Counted from the first letter of the stretch, positions 31,898 through 40,985 are shown. The stretch is 64,000 nt of DNA from 14-2 sp963628035 (GCA_963628035.1 CAVGED010000082.1:1-64000), one strand, 5' to 3'. The notes: generated by a model from the letters alone, not told the origin. Numbers and translations are program-made.

Positions 31898-33871
31898 TTA
31901 TGCTCCATGTTCAATCCTTTCTTCCAACAATATCTCATGTGCGTTCTTGCAAATTTCAATCAAAAATGAACCTGGATGAATTACCCATTTGCCCTGCTCA
32001 ATCGAATAGTATGAAAATACTTCTTTTCCAAGTGCCAGTTTCACTTCTGTTTTATTATGTGCTTTGATAAACACTTTGCCAAATGCCTTCAACTCACGAA
32101 TCGGTCTATTAACTACCGGATTTAACTCACTTACGTAAATCTGTACAACCTCTTTTCCATCCACATCACTCATATTCTCGATTTGAAATTGAATTTCCAC
32201 TTCACTTTCTTTTGCATTTACCTTTAAATCCGAATACTCAAATTCAGAATAACTGAGTCCATAACCAAATGGATATAATACATCAACACCTTTCGTCTCA
32301 AAATATCGATATCCTACATTCAATTTCTCTTCATAAACCATAATTGCTTCACTACGGGTTGTATGTTCTGATGGAATGTCATCAACTGAAAACGCATAGG
32401 TCTCCGTAAGTCTTCCTGATGAATTCACTTTTCCGGTCAACACATTTGCCACAGCCTGTGACACATTTTGACCACCGAAGCCAGCAAGCACAACTGCATC
32501 TGCTTCTTTGTCGAATTCGGTCAAATCTATAGCTGATCCAGCATAGACTACAACTACCAATTTCTTGGCATACCTCCTCAAATAACGAAGTGTATCCAAT
32601 TCTTCCGGTGTTAACTTCATGTCACGTCTATCCGTTTCTTCTACTTCAGCACCTGCACCAGTTCCCACTGTCAAAATCGTCACATCACGCTGTTCACTAT
32701 GTAAGCATGCCTGTCTGATATTTCCCATGCTGACATTGGCTCCATAAATTTTACCAATGCTTTCAGAGTAAAATGCATCATAGCCCATATTCTGAAGTGC
32801 CACATCCAGTGACAAAAATGGCCTATTCGGAATCACTGCGCTACTTCCACCACCATGATAGTAAATCTGAGACGGCAAGCCAGTCACATAAATCTTTTCA
32901 TCTTTAAGTGGCAAAACTCCATTGTTCTTCAGCAGAACAATGCCTTCCTCCTCTATTTCCTGTGAAATATCAATACGCTCTTCCACAGAATATTGAATCT
33001 TTTGAAGTTTCTTCTCATTTGCTGCCTTTTTTCCAAGCGCAACGATTCTTCCGGAACATTTATCAAGACATTCCAAATCTATTCGCCCTGCTGCCAAATG
33101 CTCTTGCATTTCCTTCGCATGCTTCTCATTATGAGGAAATTCCAAATCAAGTCCTGCATGAAGCGTGTCAAGCGGATCCTGTACCGCTTCCCAATCCGAA
33201 ACAATCACACCATCAAACCCAAACTCATTTCTGAGCACATCATTCAGTTTTCTGTTCGCACTCATTCGCACGCCGTTCACCAGATTGTAAGAAGTCATCA
33301 CCGTCCAAGGCTTTGCCTGCACTGCTATCTCAAATGGTTTCAGATAGATTTCACGGAGTGTTCTCTCATCCACCTCTGACGACAACCAATATCTGGAATA
33401 TTCCCGATTATTGCAGCAATAATGCTTCAAAGAAGTGCCAACATGTCCATCCTGCACGCCTTCAATAAATGCTTTTCCAAACGCCCCTGCTACATATGGG
33501 TCTTCTGAGAAATACTCAAAATTCCTCCCACATAGTGGTGTTCTCTTTATATTTACGCCAGGTCCCAAAAGGACATCAACGTTATGTTCTATACAATCAT
33601 CAGCAATAGCTCGTCCCATCTTATGTGCCAACGACAAATTCCATGTCTGTGACAACATCTGATAACAAGGATATGCAACCGATGGGTAGATACTATCATT
33701 TGCCCAACTGTCTGTAACCGCCAGACACCGAAGTCCTAACGGGCCGTCACTTACCTTTACCTTCCCGATTTTCCCATCAAGGTCATCGGTTTCCCACCAG
33801 TCCTTTGCCATTACTAATCTTAATTTTTCTTCATTTGATATGCTGTTTTGTGCCGCTTGCTTTTCTGTCAT
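31898..33871 (-). CDS. Glycoside hydrolase family 3 beta-glycosidase
   Basis: A 657-residue cytoplasmic GH3 enzyme, probably a beta-glucosidase-like protein. The nucleophile aspartate is in DGVIVSDWEAVQD near residue 224, with KHYCCNNREYSR (KH motif) before it, a second alpha/beta domain after 300, and a C-terminal fibronectin-like domain. ATG 33871 has GGGAGAA seven bases upstream. First gene of the GH3-GH2 unit. Upstream lies a -10-like TAGAAT (33916-33911 on the minus strand) with a poor -35 box, preceded by an AT-rich repeat block at 33936-33983, suggesting an activator-dependent promoter. Confidence 0.92.
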   Translation of the reverse strand: MTEKQAAQNSISNEEKLRLVMAKDWWETDDLDGKIGKVKVSDGPLGLRCLAVTDSWANDSIYPSVAYPCYQMLSQTWNLSLAHKMGRAIADDCIEHNVDVLLGPGVNIKRTPLCGRNFEYFSEDPYVAGAFGKAFIEGVQDGHVGTSLKHYCCNNREYSRYWLSSEVDERTLREIYLKPFEIAVQAKPWTVMTSYNLVNGVRMSANRKLNDVLRNEFGFDGVIVSDWEAVQDPLDTLHAGLDLEFPHNEKHAKEMQEHLAAGRIDLECLDKCSGRIVALGKKAANEKKLQKIQYSVEERIDISQEIEEEGIVLLKNNGVLPLKDEKIYVTGLPSQIYYHGGGSSAVIPNRPFLSLDVALQNMGYDAFYSESIGKIYGANVSMGNIRQACLHSEQRDVTILTVGTGAGAEVEETDRRDMKLTPEELDTLRYLRRYAKKLVVVVYAGSAIDLTEFDKEADAVVLAGFGGQNVSQAVANVLTGKVNSSGRLTETYAFSVDDIPSEHTTRSEAIMVYEEKLNVGYRYFETKGVDVLYPFGYGLSYSEFEYSDLKVNAKESEVEIQFQIENMSDVDGKEVVQIYVSELNPVVNRPIRELKAFGKVFIKAHNKTEVKLALGKEVFSYYSIEQGKWVIHPGSFLIEICKNAHEILLEERIEHGA

Positions 33872-33935
33872 ATCAATTTTCTCCCTGCAAAACATGTGTT
33901 TTTACCATTCATTCTATCATCCCAGGATTGTCTGC

Positions 33936-33983
33936 GTCTTTCCTATTTCGTTCTTCCTTTTTCTCTTTTTTAACATTCTACTT
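33936..33983. repeat. 48-bp AT-rich direct repeat, copy 1 (GH3 upstream region)
   Basis: About 41 of 48 positions match copy 2 at 34528-34575, sharing GTCTTTCC and TTAACATTnTACTT blocks. It sits just upstream of the weak GH3 promoter, where an AraC activator would bind. Confidence 0.55.
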
Positions 33984-34005
33984 CTCTGCATGCCCCATTT
34001 CCTTT

Positions 34006-34485
34006 TTAGCATTTTTCCTTCGGAAAGGCAACCTCCAATTTTTTCCATTTCGCGATAATATCTGTATTTGCGGCGCCATCTGTTTCAAACACCGCTTCAA
34101 TATGCGCCGTCCCACTTGATACTGTGTACGCCACATGGGCAAAATTATCGCTATTCGCAGTTACCAGATTTTCAACGTCTGCAAAGTTCAGCGTCAGCGT
34201 CTTCTTAATATCGCCAAATCGCGGATCTGCCCCTGTTTTCTCTGTCATTACATATAGATTGAAGGTCTTGTTTGCTTCTGCTTCTCCCAGCTTCAGATCA
34301 AATGAAACCTTATATGTGGTTCCCTTGTTCAGACTGACGCCTCCATAATTACCATACGCATGTCCTCCATAAACAAACAAATGCTCCGACGAGGCAACGC
34401 GCACCCACCCGTCCATAAGAGATGGTGTACTTTCGAAGAATGCGCTCTTGTGCCAGTCAGCTGTTACACCTTTGTCATGCTTCAC
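34006..34485 (-). pseudogene. Fragment of a secreted carbohydrate-binding-domain protein
   Basis: An open frame of 159 residues forms a jelly-roll-like module (VSLNKGTTYKVSFDLKL, TFNLYVMTE, AHIEAVFETDGA). It has only a GTG start, no ribosome site, no signal peptide, and in-frame stops just upstream. An ATG 34 bases earlier (ATGAAAAATAGTAATACC) is in a different frame and may be the lost start. I take it as the C-terminal relic of a larger surface protein. It is bracketed by the two 48-bp repeats. Confidence 0.5.
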
Positions 34486-34527
34486 CCGGTATTACTATTT
34501 TTCATCTTAGCAGTAAAGTAAGCGACT

Positions 34528-34575
34528 GTCTTTCCGATTTCATGCTACCTTTTTTCTCTTTTTAACATTTTACTT
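34528..34575. repeat. 48-bp AT-rich direct repeat, copy 2 (araC upstream region)
   Basis: Second copy of the block at 33936-33983. Its end overlaps the -35 box of the AraC gene, and on the minus strand it precedes the broken carbohydrate-binding fragment. Confidence 0.55.
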
Positions 34576-34602
34576 GCAAGAAGCATCGTTCTATATTAGA
34601 AT
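34574..34602 (+). promoter_or_regulatory. AraC gene promoter
   Basis: TTGCAA and TAGAAT are 17 bases apart, placing the start about 15 bases before the gene. Confidence 0.55.
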
Positions 34603-34622
34603 AAAAATAGGAGGGTAAGAGT

Positions 34623-35477
34623 ATGCCGCAAGAAAATATTATTATTACAGCAGAGGAACAACAGAATATTCAGAATAATTATGGATGTGATTTTAATGTG
34701 GCCTCAAATTATCCACTTCTGCATAACCATCTTTTTTTTGAAATGACCTATATTTTTGCCCCTACAAAGCACTTTATCAACAACGAAACGATCTGGCTGG
34801 AGAAAAATACCCTTCTGCTTATAAGACCGCAGGATACTCATTGTTTTACCGATTGCCAGGAATCCCTGGGACAAATTAATTTTAAAATTTCCTGTGAATA
34901 TTTTAAGAAACTTCTGTTTTTCATAGATGATACATTCTATGATGAGATCATGAACGCTAATATTCATAAGCTTTACATGAAAATGGCTCCAGAATACGAA
35001 AAGAAGGTCAGACACCTCCTGGACAGGCTGTTCTCTTTGCCCATTAGAAAACAAACTTATACATTGTGTAAATCTACGGTGAGTAAGCTCACCTGGTGCT
35101 TTTATAATCACTTTTATGAAGAGCCGGACAACGCAATCCCTGACATTATAAAAAATGCCATACTCCTGCTAAAGGATCCCAGTAATTTCAATTCTACCGT
35201 AATTGACCTGTTATCAAATCTGGGATATAGCTACATGCACATTTATCGGCTCTTTAAATCTGCCACCGGACAGTCACCCAATACCTTTTTTGCAGCACAA
35301 AAACTCTCATATGCTGCAAATATGCTTCTCTATACCGATTTTAAAATCATCGATATTGCACACCAGGTTGGCTTCTCTTCCCAAGCCCGGTTTGATACCG
35401 CATTTAAAAATTATTTCGATACAACGCCAAGTGAGTACCGAATCAGTAACCCTACCAGCTTACCTCACTTCTGGTAG
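34623..35477 (+). CDS. AraC-family transcriptional regulator
   Basis: A 284-residue regulator. The N-terminal part (about 30-110) is a cupin-like sensor (LLHNHLFFEMTYIFAP, LLIRPQDTHCF). The C-terminal part has two helix-turn-helix units, VIDLLSNLGYSYMHIYRLFK and IIDIAHQVGFSSQARFDTAFKNYF, ending in DTTPSEYR. The start has AGGAGGG seven bases upstream. It lies divergently from the GH3-GH2 operon, the usual arrangement for a sugar-responsive activator of adjacent glycosidases, and shared 48-bp repeats upstream of both support that. Its 3' end overlaps the convergent gene by 18 bases. Confidence 0.9.
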   Translation: MPQENIIITAEEQQNIQNNYGCDFNVASNYPLLHNHLFFEMTYIFAPTKHFINNETIWLEKNTLLLIRPQDTHCFTDCQESLGQINFKISCEYFKKLLFFIDDTFYDEIMNANIHKLYMKMAPEYEKKVRHLLDRLFSLPIRKQTYTLCKSTVSKLTWCFYNHFYEEPDNAIPDIIKNAILLLKDPSNFNSTVIDLLSNLGYSYMHIYRLFKSATGQSPNTFFAAQKLSYAANMLLYTDFKIIDIAHQVGFSSQARFDTAFKNYFDTTPSEYRISNPTSLPHFW

Positions 35478-36056
35478 CTTTGTTCTATTTTTAATCGTAT
35501 TTTCAACCTTTGCAATTCGTGCTGCAACTTTCTTTACTTCCAGCAGTTTCCATGCTTCTAAGCAGGTTAAAAATTCCTCTGTTCCATCTTTCTCTATTTT
35601 GTCAAGCACACGCATGACAACCTGTCTGTTTACTTCTTTCATTTCAAAAATGACACGGACATTCTTTTCTTTTATATCCAGACAAAATCTCTGATAAAGT
35701 TCTTCCGCAAATGTTTCTTTCTCTATTTCCCATCCCTTTTCTGAAAACACTAATAAAGGAAGACGATAATCATACTTGATTCTGAGGTAATCTTTCTTAA
35801 TCATCCAATCAATACATTTGCTGACATCATCCACTTTCATATCATGATAATATCCATAAGCCGGGCATTCATTTAACTTGTATTCTATTATCTTTTTATC
35901 CTTTGAACCTTTTAAGATTTTAGCCAGCATACTTCTCCCACCAGTTGATATCAGTTCATCTGCACCTCTCAAAATCATCCGAATATCTTCCTGTGGCAAT
36001 TTTTTTATTTCTCCTGCATCGAGAACGACTGGCACTCTACGCACTTTCCTGCTCAT
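35460..36056 (-). CDS. RQC-minor-like DNA-binding protein
   Basis: A 198-residue protein. The first part (KLPQEDIRMILRGADELIST, STGGRSMLAKILKGSKDKK, then DDVSKCIDWMIKKDYLRIKYD) resembles the RecQ C-terminal winged helix as found in stand-alone RQC-minor proteins, without any helicase. The second half (105-198) is helical and rich in charged residues (FEMKEVNRQVVMRVLDKIEK). The start has AGGAGG six bases upstream. It is AT rich and alone in its unit. No defence gene is next to it, although RQC-minor domains are known from conflict systems. Function unknown. Confidence 0.6.
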   Translation of the reverse strand: MSRKVRRVPVVLDAGEIKKLPQEDIRMILRGADELISTGGRSMLAKILKGSKDKKIIEYKLNECPAYGYYHDMKVDDVSKCIDWMIKKDYLRIKYDYRLPLLVFSEKGWEIEKETFAEELYQRFCLDIKEKNVRVIFEMKEVNRQVVMRVLDKIEKDGTEEFLTCLEAWKLLEVKKVAARIAKVENTIKNRTKLPEVR

Positions 36057-36257
36057 TCGTTATCCTCCTGTAACCATGGGATTGAATAATATTCCTCGCA
36101 TAAAGTAATTCGTTTAATCACCTGTCCCAACCAAATTTTATCATCATTCCAACCACTGTTCAACCAAAACTTTTCCAAGATAAAAGAGACTCCACTCATA
36201 TGAATGAAGTCTCCCAATATATGTATACATCCTGTAGCCTATTATCTACAGGATACC

Positions 36258-36278
36258 GGCTGCCTATGCAGCCTTTTT
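36258..36278 (+). terminator. Hairpin with T-run
   Basis: GGCTGC-CTAT-GCAGCC followed by TTTTT on the plus strand. No intact plus-strand gene ends just before it, and it overlaps the end of a minus-strand relic, so its role is unclear. Confidence 0.4.
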
Positions 36279-36459
36279 GTCCAGAAGCTGTTTTACTCCG
36301 CCTAAGTAATAACAGAACCGGTCAAATTGTTTCTGCCTGAGTGTAATCCTTCTTCCGAAAACATCTTGTCCATTTTCCTGATAATCTATAAGAATATAAG
36401 ATTTATATTCATTTTTTCCACTCGCAAAGATTCTGATATATTTTTCGCTTGATTTCCAT
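36264..36459 (-). pseudogene. Small frameshifted gene relic
   Basis: ATG 36459 with AAAGGCGG upstream starts MEIKRKIYQNLCEWKK and hits a stop after an A6 run. One base fewer in that run would open a frame of about 48 further residues ending YYLGGVKQLLDKKAA. The opening resembles the N terminus of DUF4143-type AAA ATPases common in these bacteria, but the rest does not. Likely a relic; identity uncertain. Confidence 0.3.
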
Positions 36460-36611
36460 AAAAATTACCGCCTTTCATCAGTACGCAGTTTATATCATAG
36501 CATATTCTCCAACAGTACGCATGATACAAACATCGAAAAAGTCTAATAATACGCAAGATTCAAACATATTGTACCCTGAGTTGTACCCTGAAATCAGTAA
36601 TTTATCAAGAA

Positions 36612-36645
36612 GAAAAAAATTTACGGGCGGCTATTTGGCCGCCCG
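36612..36645 (-). terminator. Terminator of the CAP-domain gene
   Basis: GGGCGGC (36625-36631) and GCCGCCC (36638-36644) form a stem; the minus-strand copy is followed by ATTTTTTTC. It starts about 12 bases after the stop. Confidence 0.8.
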
Positions 36646-36656
36646 CATTTACGGTT

Positions 36657-37520
36657 CTAGTCAGCAAAGAGCTGCGCCCAGTAGGAGGTTCCCGCTGCGT
36701 TCTTCACATGCGAAACTCCAATCCTGGAATAATTCTTATTCATGATGTTTGCCCGGTGGCCGGCGCTGTTCATCCAGGCCTTCACCACTTCCTCCGGGGA
36801 CTTCTGCCCCCAGGCAATGTTCTCACCGGATCTACGATAAACCGCTCCCGCTTCCTTTAAAGCCGTAGAAAAACTGCTTCCATTGGGGCGCGTGTGTGAG
36901 AAGCTGGTCTGAATCTCCTTTGCGCGGATATCCGCTGCGGCTGAAAGCTTCTCATCGATGGTAAGCGGAGACAGACCTTCCTTCTGGCGCTCGATATTGA
37001 CCAGATTTACTACCTGCTGCGCATATGTACTTCCTGCGTCCGGGGCACCCGGCTTATTCGGGGTCTCATTCGGCGTCTCCGGTACTTCCGGCTCATTCGG
37101 AATTGTCGGGGTCTCCGGCACGTTCGGGGTTCCCGGTTTATCCGGGGTCTCGTCTGGCGTTTCTGGCTTATCCGGGGTTTCCGGCGTGTCCGGCGTCTCG
37201 TCTGGCGTCTCCGGCACTTCTGGAGTCTCGTCCGGCTTATCCGGGATTTCCGGCGTATCTGGCGTCTCAGGTGCATCCGGTGTTCCCGGATTTCCCGGAA
37301 TCAGATCCGGCCACTCCGGGCAGCTCCCCTGCCAGAAGATAGCTCCCCATTCCTGGCAATTTCCGGGAAGACCACAGCTCTCGAAAATCTCTGTCCAATC
37401 CACCGCTGCTTCCTTACATACGATCGTAACCTGCTTGCCTCCTGCTGCCTTAACCGGCAGCGTATTCCATGCGGCTGTCGCCATAAGCGCTGCCATAGCA
37501 AATGTAACTGCTTTCTTCAT
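36657..37520 (-). CDS. Secreted CAP (SCP-like) domain protein with proline-rich stalk
   Basis: A 287-residue exported protein. The signal peptide is MKKAVTFAMAALMATAAW to VKAA. Next comes a small domain with four cysteines (residues 32-66), then a 90-residue stalk of PETPD/PDKPE-type repeats. The CAP domain follows (about 165-287) with VNIERQKEGLSPLTIDEKL, SHTRPNGSSF, SGENIAWG and SAGHRANIMN. The SHTRP and GENIA histidine/glutamate positions of the CAP cavity are kept. Related Clostridia proteins (YkwD-like) are found around spores or cell walls. The start has AAAGGAGG nine bases upstream. Confidence 0.9.
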   Translation of the reverse strand: MKKAVTFAMAALMATAAWNTLPVKAAGGKQVTIVCKEAAVDWTEIFESCGLPGNCQEWGAIFWQGSCPEWPDLIPGNPGTPDAPETPDTPEIPDKPDETPEVPETPDETPDTPETPDKPETPDETPDKPGTPNVPETPTIPNEPEVPETPNETPNKPGAPDAGSTYAQQVVNLVNIERQKEGLSPLTIDEKLSAAADIRAKEIQTSFSHTRPNGSSFSTALKEAGAVYRRSGENIAWGQKSPEEVVKAWMNSAGHRANIMNKNYSRIGVSHVKNAAGTSYWAQLFAD

Positions 37521-37613
37521 CTGTGTTACCTCCTTTGAATTGTTGCGAATTTGTTACATACTTGTTACATTTCAAAGATAACACAGAAACGCTTCTGATT
37601 CTAGCGGTAATAT

Positions 37614-37661
37614 ATGGCACAGGCAACATTTAGCGTTCGTATGGACAACTCACTGAAAAAA
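37614..37661 (+). pseudogene. RelB/DinJ antitoxin, N-terminal remnant
   Basis: The sequence encodes MAQATFSVRMDNSLKK, the ribbon-helix start of RelB/DinJ antitoxins, then switches to unrelated residues that are the reverse of the satD fragment. No toxin gene follows. The break lies about 35 bases from the satD stop on the opposite strand, marking a recombination scar. Confidence 0.6.
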
Positions 37662-37696
37662 ACAGTCTGTCGTTTGATTTACAAATCACTTCGTTG

Positions 37697-38413
37697 TTAC
37701 GGAGTTCCCGCAATTCTGCTAGAAGAACGGGCCAAATCCAGTTTCCGGATCATCCGAAGAACTTGGATCATCTGGTATTCTTCCCCCAGTTTTTTTAAAT
37801 ATCTCAATGTAGTTACTGCTATATTTCTCGCTTCGTAAATATTAGCCGCTTTTATTGTTTTACTTATGCTTTGCCTTGTAACACCTATTATTTCAGCCAG
37901 AAGCATTGGAAGTCCACGCACTCTTCCTGCAACAACAAAGAAGGAGTCATCATCATTGATTGCATCCCTTGGTTGGCTTTCAATATCAAAGTTCTTTATT
38001 CTGTAAGACAGCGGTCCGTGTTTTCCCTTATTAACTTTAAAGAAATCATATCTGACCACATCATTTTTATGCTCAATCAGCTCAATAATTTCCCGTAATC
38101 CACATGTATCGATAATCCCGTATGCATTAATCGGAAAAAGAAGTTCTGACAATAGCATAACCTCGTTTTGATATTGACTTTGCTTATTGATCAAAAGAGC
38201 TGTAGCATTAAACAATGAATTTACTACAATGTCATTTTCTCCCCCTGAAAAAAGTAAAACTGAATATCCCAAAGACTCTTCGGTTGCCTCTATCGCATAG
38301 CGCGCTCTGTGATAAGCGGTGCCATCCTGTGCTGTACTGCCGGCATCGTCGATCCTGACTTCCCAACCACCAACGCCAATCCCTGCCCGAATCTCAACCG
38401 GTGAAATAAGCAT
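37697..38413 (-). pseudogene. SatD-family protein lacking its N terminus
   Basis: A 238-residue frame begins at ISPVEIRAGIGVGG and DGTAYHRARYAIEA, which in SatD proteins lie roughly 75-90 residues in, so the N-terminal GDIIxSK and GDEFQ parts are missing. A C-terminal helix-turn-helix (LAEIIGVTRQSISKTIKAA) is kept. Upstream there is only a double terminator and no ribosome site. SatD is usually followed by satE; here the gene end abuts a relB remnant. Probably non-functional. Confidence 0.55.
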
Positions 38414-38454
38414 ACTAAATAATCTAAAATATAAATAAGCCGCCTCAACTTTTC

Positions 38455-38512
38455 AAAAAAGCAACCATTTTGAGTTGCTTTTCGAAAAAGCAACTATTTT
38501 AAGTTGCTTTTT
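38455..38512 (-). terminator. Tandem terminators after the radical SAM gene
   Basis: Two near-identical stems, AAGCAAC/GTTGCTT (38459-38480) and AAAGCAAC/GTTGCTTT (38487-38510), each with an 8-base loop and A/T runs, follow the operon end by 14 bases. Confidence 0.75.
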
Positions 38513-38525
38513 AATCCACATTCTT

Positions 38526-39512
38526 TTACAGCAGAACAAAAGGAGCACCTGCCGCTTCCGCTGTCTGGCGGACATGCGCAAGATCCTGCAGCATCCGGTT
38601 ATCAACCACACGGAATGCTCCGGCCAGTGCTGCAGGCAGCATGTCCACAAACAAAAGGTTGCCGCCGGAGCGGATGGCATCCCGGTTTCCTTCCCGATCT
38701 CCCAGTCCATTCTTCCTCTCTCTTCCGGGCTGCTGCGCTGTGATATCCGCCTCCGGCAGCAGCAAGCGCACCAATGATATCTCCCGATGCATCTTATCCA
38801 CACTCCCAAACGGGCTCGGAGAACCGTCCTCCTGAACCGCCAACGGTGTCCCCGCCGCAGGCATAAAGGGAATGTTGGGAGCCCAACTGATCTCAAGCTC
38901 CTTCATGAGCAGAATATCGTCTGCAAGTTCATCAAGGCTCTGTCCCGGAAAATCCACGATGTTACCGGAACCCAGAAGAAGTCCGGCCTCCTTGATCCAC
39001 TGGATTCCCTGATTACGCCTCTCAAAGGTAGTAGACGGATTCAGCCGCTCGAAGGTATCCTTGTGAGACATTTCAAACTTCATGACATATTCGTCCAGCC
39101 CGGCTGCGCGAAGCTCCCGGTACTGCTCCCTGGAGAATTCCCCGGCGCCCAGACTGATCTTCTCAAACCCCATCTTCCTGGCTCCTTCGATTACCGCCAA
39201 CAGGTCGTCAAAGGGATAATTCGGATCCTCCCCCGACACCAGAAACAGCCGCTTTAACCCGATCTCTCGCGCAGACCTGGCCAGTTCCAGAATATCCCCC
39301 GCCGAAATACGATACCGCTTCGGCAGATGATTTCCCGCGCGCATGCCACAGTACAGGCACTGGTTCTTGCAGATATTGCTGTAGCCCAGCATGGCTGCAG
39401 CCGAAACACCCTTTTTATGTGCCAGCAATGTATCAAAGGCTGGCTTCATAATCTCCCGCTCATACTGCTCCCGCGGCATTTGAAATACTTCTATGATTTC
39501 TTTCTTATTCAT
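38526..39512 (-). CDS. Radical SAM enzyme of the BioB/HydE/PylB superfamily
   Basis: A 328-residue enzyme with the radical SAM cluster motif CKNQCLYCG (C-x3-C-x2-C, near residue 48), followed by RYRISAGDILELARSAREIG, FLVSGEDP and the barrel segment MSHKDTFERLNPSTTFERR. The last is typical of HydE and PylB rather than true biotin synthase, whose CPEDCKYC context and second-cluster ligands are not seen. The ATG overlaps the ATPase gene by eight bases, with GAGGAGAG upstream. It ends an operon with an ABC importer and a Crp/Fnr regulator. No hydrogenase or pyrrolysine gene is in the window, so the substrate is unknown. Confidence 0.82.
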   Translation of the reverse strand: MNKKEIIEVFQMPREQYEREIMKPAFDTLLAHKKGVSAAAMLGYSNICKNQCLYCGMRAGNHLPKRYRISAGDILELARSAREIGLKRLFLVSGEDPNYPFDDLLAVIEGARKMGFEKISLGAGEFSREQYRELRAAGLDEYVMKFEMSHKDTFERLNPSTTFERRNQGIQWIKEAGLLLGSGNIVDFPGQSLDELADDILLMKELEISWAPNIPFMPAAGTPLAVQEDGSPSPFGSVDKMHREISLVRLLLPEADITAQQPGRERKNGLGDREGNRDAIRSGGNLLFVDMLPAALAGAFRVVDNRMLQDLAHVRQTAEAAGAPFVLL

Positions 39513-40191
39513 GATTCAACTCTCCTCGACTTAACTCTGGAAGCGTCCATACCTTCGCCCCAAGTGCAGGTCCATCCGCCGGATCATGGGAGATAACCAG
39601 CAATGGCCGTCCTTTTGTTCGCTTCTTCACAGCAGCAAGTGCCCTTTGGTGCGTGTCCTCATCCAACCCCTGAAACGGCTCGTCCAGCAACACCAGCTCT
39701 GCTTCAAACAACAGTGCGCGTGCCAGTGCCACCCTACGCCGCATACCGCCGGAAAGCTTCTCCGGCAGATCATCCAGAACCTCTTGCTCCAGATTCAGTT
39801 CTTCAAGACATGCAGCAGCCTCCGCCCTGGTAAGCGAGGGGCGCACCAGCTTCAGATTCTTATATGCCGTCATATGTGGGAACAGCCGATCCTCCTGAAA
39901 CAGAACCGCAATGCGCGTGTCGTCATTTATCCCATCAATCCGTCCACTCTGTGGCGTCAAGAAGCCACCAAGCAGGCGCAGCAGCGTGGTCTTTCCGCCG
40001 CCGGATTCCCCCAGCAGTACCACCGGCTGTTCTTCTGTAAGCTCCAGGCTTACGTGTGAAAGCACCGGCTTCTCTCTGCCCGGCTCCCGGCCGGCGGAAG
40101 GCTGCTCCGGCTTTCCCGCATTGGACTTCCGGTTAACAGAATACTCCTCAGATTCATATAAAAATGATACATCCGTCATCGTTATCTTCAT
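39505..40191 (-). CDS. ABC transporter ATP-binding protein, nitrate/sulfonate/taurine type
   Basis: A 228-residue ATPase: Walker A VVLLGESGGGKTTLLRLLGG near residue 58, Q-loop in LFQEDRLFPHM, signature KLSGGMRRRVALARAL, Walker B ELVLLDEPFQGLD, switch HDPADG. The N terminus carries a 25-residue low-complexity insert (NAGKPEQPSAGREPGREKP) between the first two strands. ATG 40191 overlaps the permease stop as ATGA. Partner of the next two genes upstream. Confidence 0.9.
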   Translation of the reverse strand: MKITMTDVSFLYESEEYSVNRKSNAGKPEQPSAGREPGREKPVLSHVSLELTEEQPVVLLGESGGGKTTLLRLLGGFLTPQSGRIDGINDDTRIAVLFQEDRLFPHMTAYKNLKLVRPSLTRAEAAACLEELNLEQEVLDDLPEKLSGGMRRRVALARALLFEAELVLLDEPFQGLDEDTHQRALAAVKKRTKGRPLLVISHDPADGPALGAKVWTLPELSRGELNHE

Positions 40192-40985
40192 GCGCCAGCC
40201 CCCCATCTTGCTGCAGCCTTCAGAAGCAGCCAGGTAAAGATCCGCTCGATCACCACCGAAAGCACCACGATCACCACCGTCCAGGCAAAGAGATCTGTGG
40301 TCTCCAGATAGATCTTGGCATTATACAACTGGGTGCCAATGGTATCTCTTGGGATCGCGATCACCTCTCCTGCGATTCCGGCTTTCCACGCAAACCCCAT
40401 CGCCACCCGGCACACGGACAGGAAATACGGCAGCACCGCGGGCAGATACACTGCATGGGCAGTCTTAAGCCTTCCCAGGCGATACGATCTCGCCGCCTCT
40501 AACAGCAGCGGATCGGCACTCTTCAATCCCTGATGCACATTTTGATGAACCATAGGCAGCACCATAAGAAATGAGATAAACGTACTCAGATTCTTTCCGC
40601 TGATCCAGATCAGAGCCAAGATCACAAAGGAAGCCACGGGAGTTGCCTTGATGATACTCATAGGAAGCTTCAGCACCTGGTATGCCGTCTTCCACCCGGC
40701 AGTGATAATACCGAGAAGCGTCCCCAGCAGCACGCCCAGCAGAAACCCTGCCATGATCCGGCAGAAGGAGGTTCCGATGATCCGCCAGAAGTCAGCTGTT
40801 GCCGCCAGCTCAAAAACACGCCGGAACACGGCAAAAGGAGAGGCCAGCAAAAGGTCTCTCCCCACAATTCGGTACGCAAGCTGCCAGACGGCCAGCCAGA
40901 ATAACAGCACAGCCGTCCATACAGCAGCTTTCTTCCATCTTAAGCTTGATTTTATGTCCGGTTTTTTTCGTTTATATTGTTCCAT
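40188..40985 (-). CDS. ABC transporter permease, SsuC/TauC-like
   Basis: A 265-residue binding-protein-dependent permease with about six helices. The EAA-type loop is EAARSYRLGRLKTAHAVYLPAVLP, and KATPVASFVILALIWISGKNLSTF is characteristic of the NitT/TauT group. A basic N terminus precedes the first helix. It lies 47 bases after the binding-protein gene. Confidence 0.9.
   Translation of the reverse strand: MEQYKRKKPDIKSSLRWKKAAVWTAVLLFWLAVWQLAYRIVGRDLLLASPFAVFRRVFELAATADFWRIIGTSFCRIMAGFLLGVLLGTLLGIITAGWKTAYQVLKLPMSIIKATPVASFVILALIWISGKNLSTFISFLMVLPMVHQNVHQGLKSADPLLLEAARSYRLGRLKTAHAVYLPAVLPYFLSVCRVAMGFAWKAGIAGEVIAIPRDTIGTQLYNAKIYLETTDLFAWTVVIVVLSVVIERIFTWLLLKAAARWGAGA

Larger units (their letters stand above)
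36057..36656. other. AT-rich intergenic region with gene relic
   Basis: This 600-base stretch holds a small broken reading frame (36264-36459), a GGCTGC/GCAGCC hairpin, a short inverted repeat around 36188-36214 (AGACTCC...GAAGTCT) and the CAP gene terminator. I see nothing else coding. Confidence 0.6.

Noticed and set aside
38526..39512. Assignment as biotin synthase BioB
   Set aside because: The cluster motif context and downstream residues fit HydE/PylB-type proteins better, and no other biotin gene is near.
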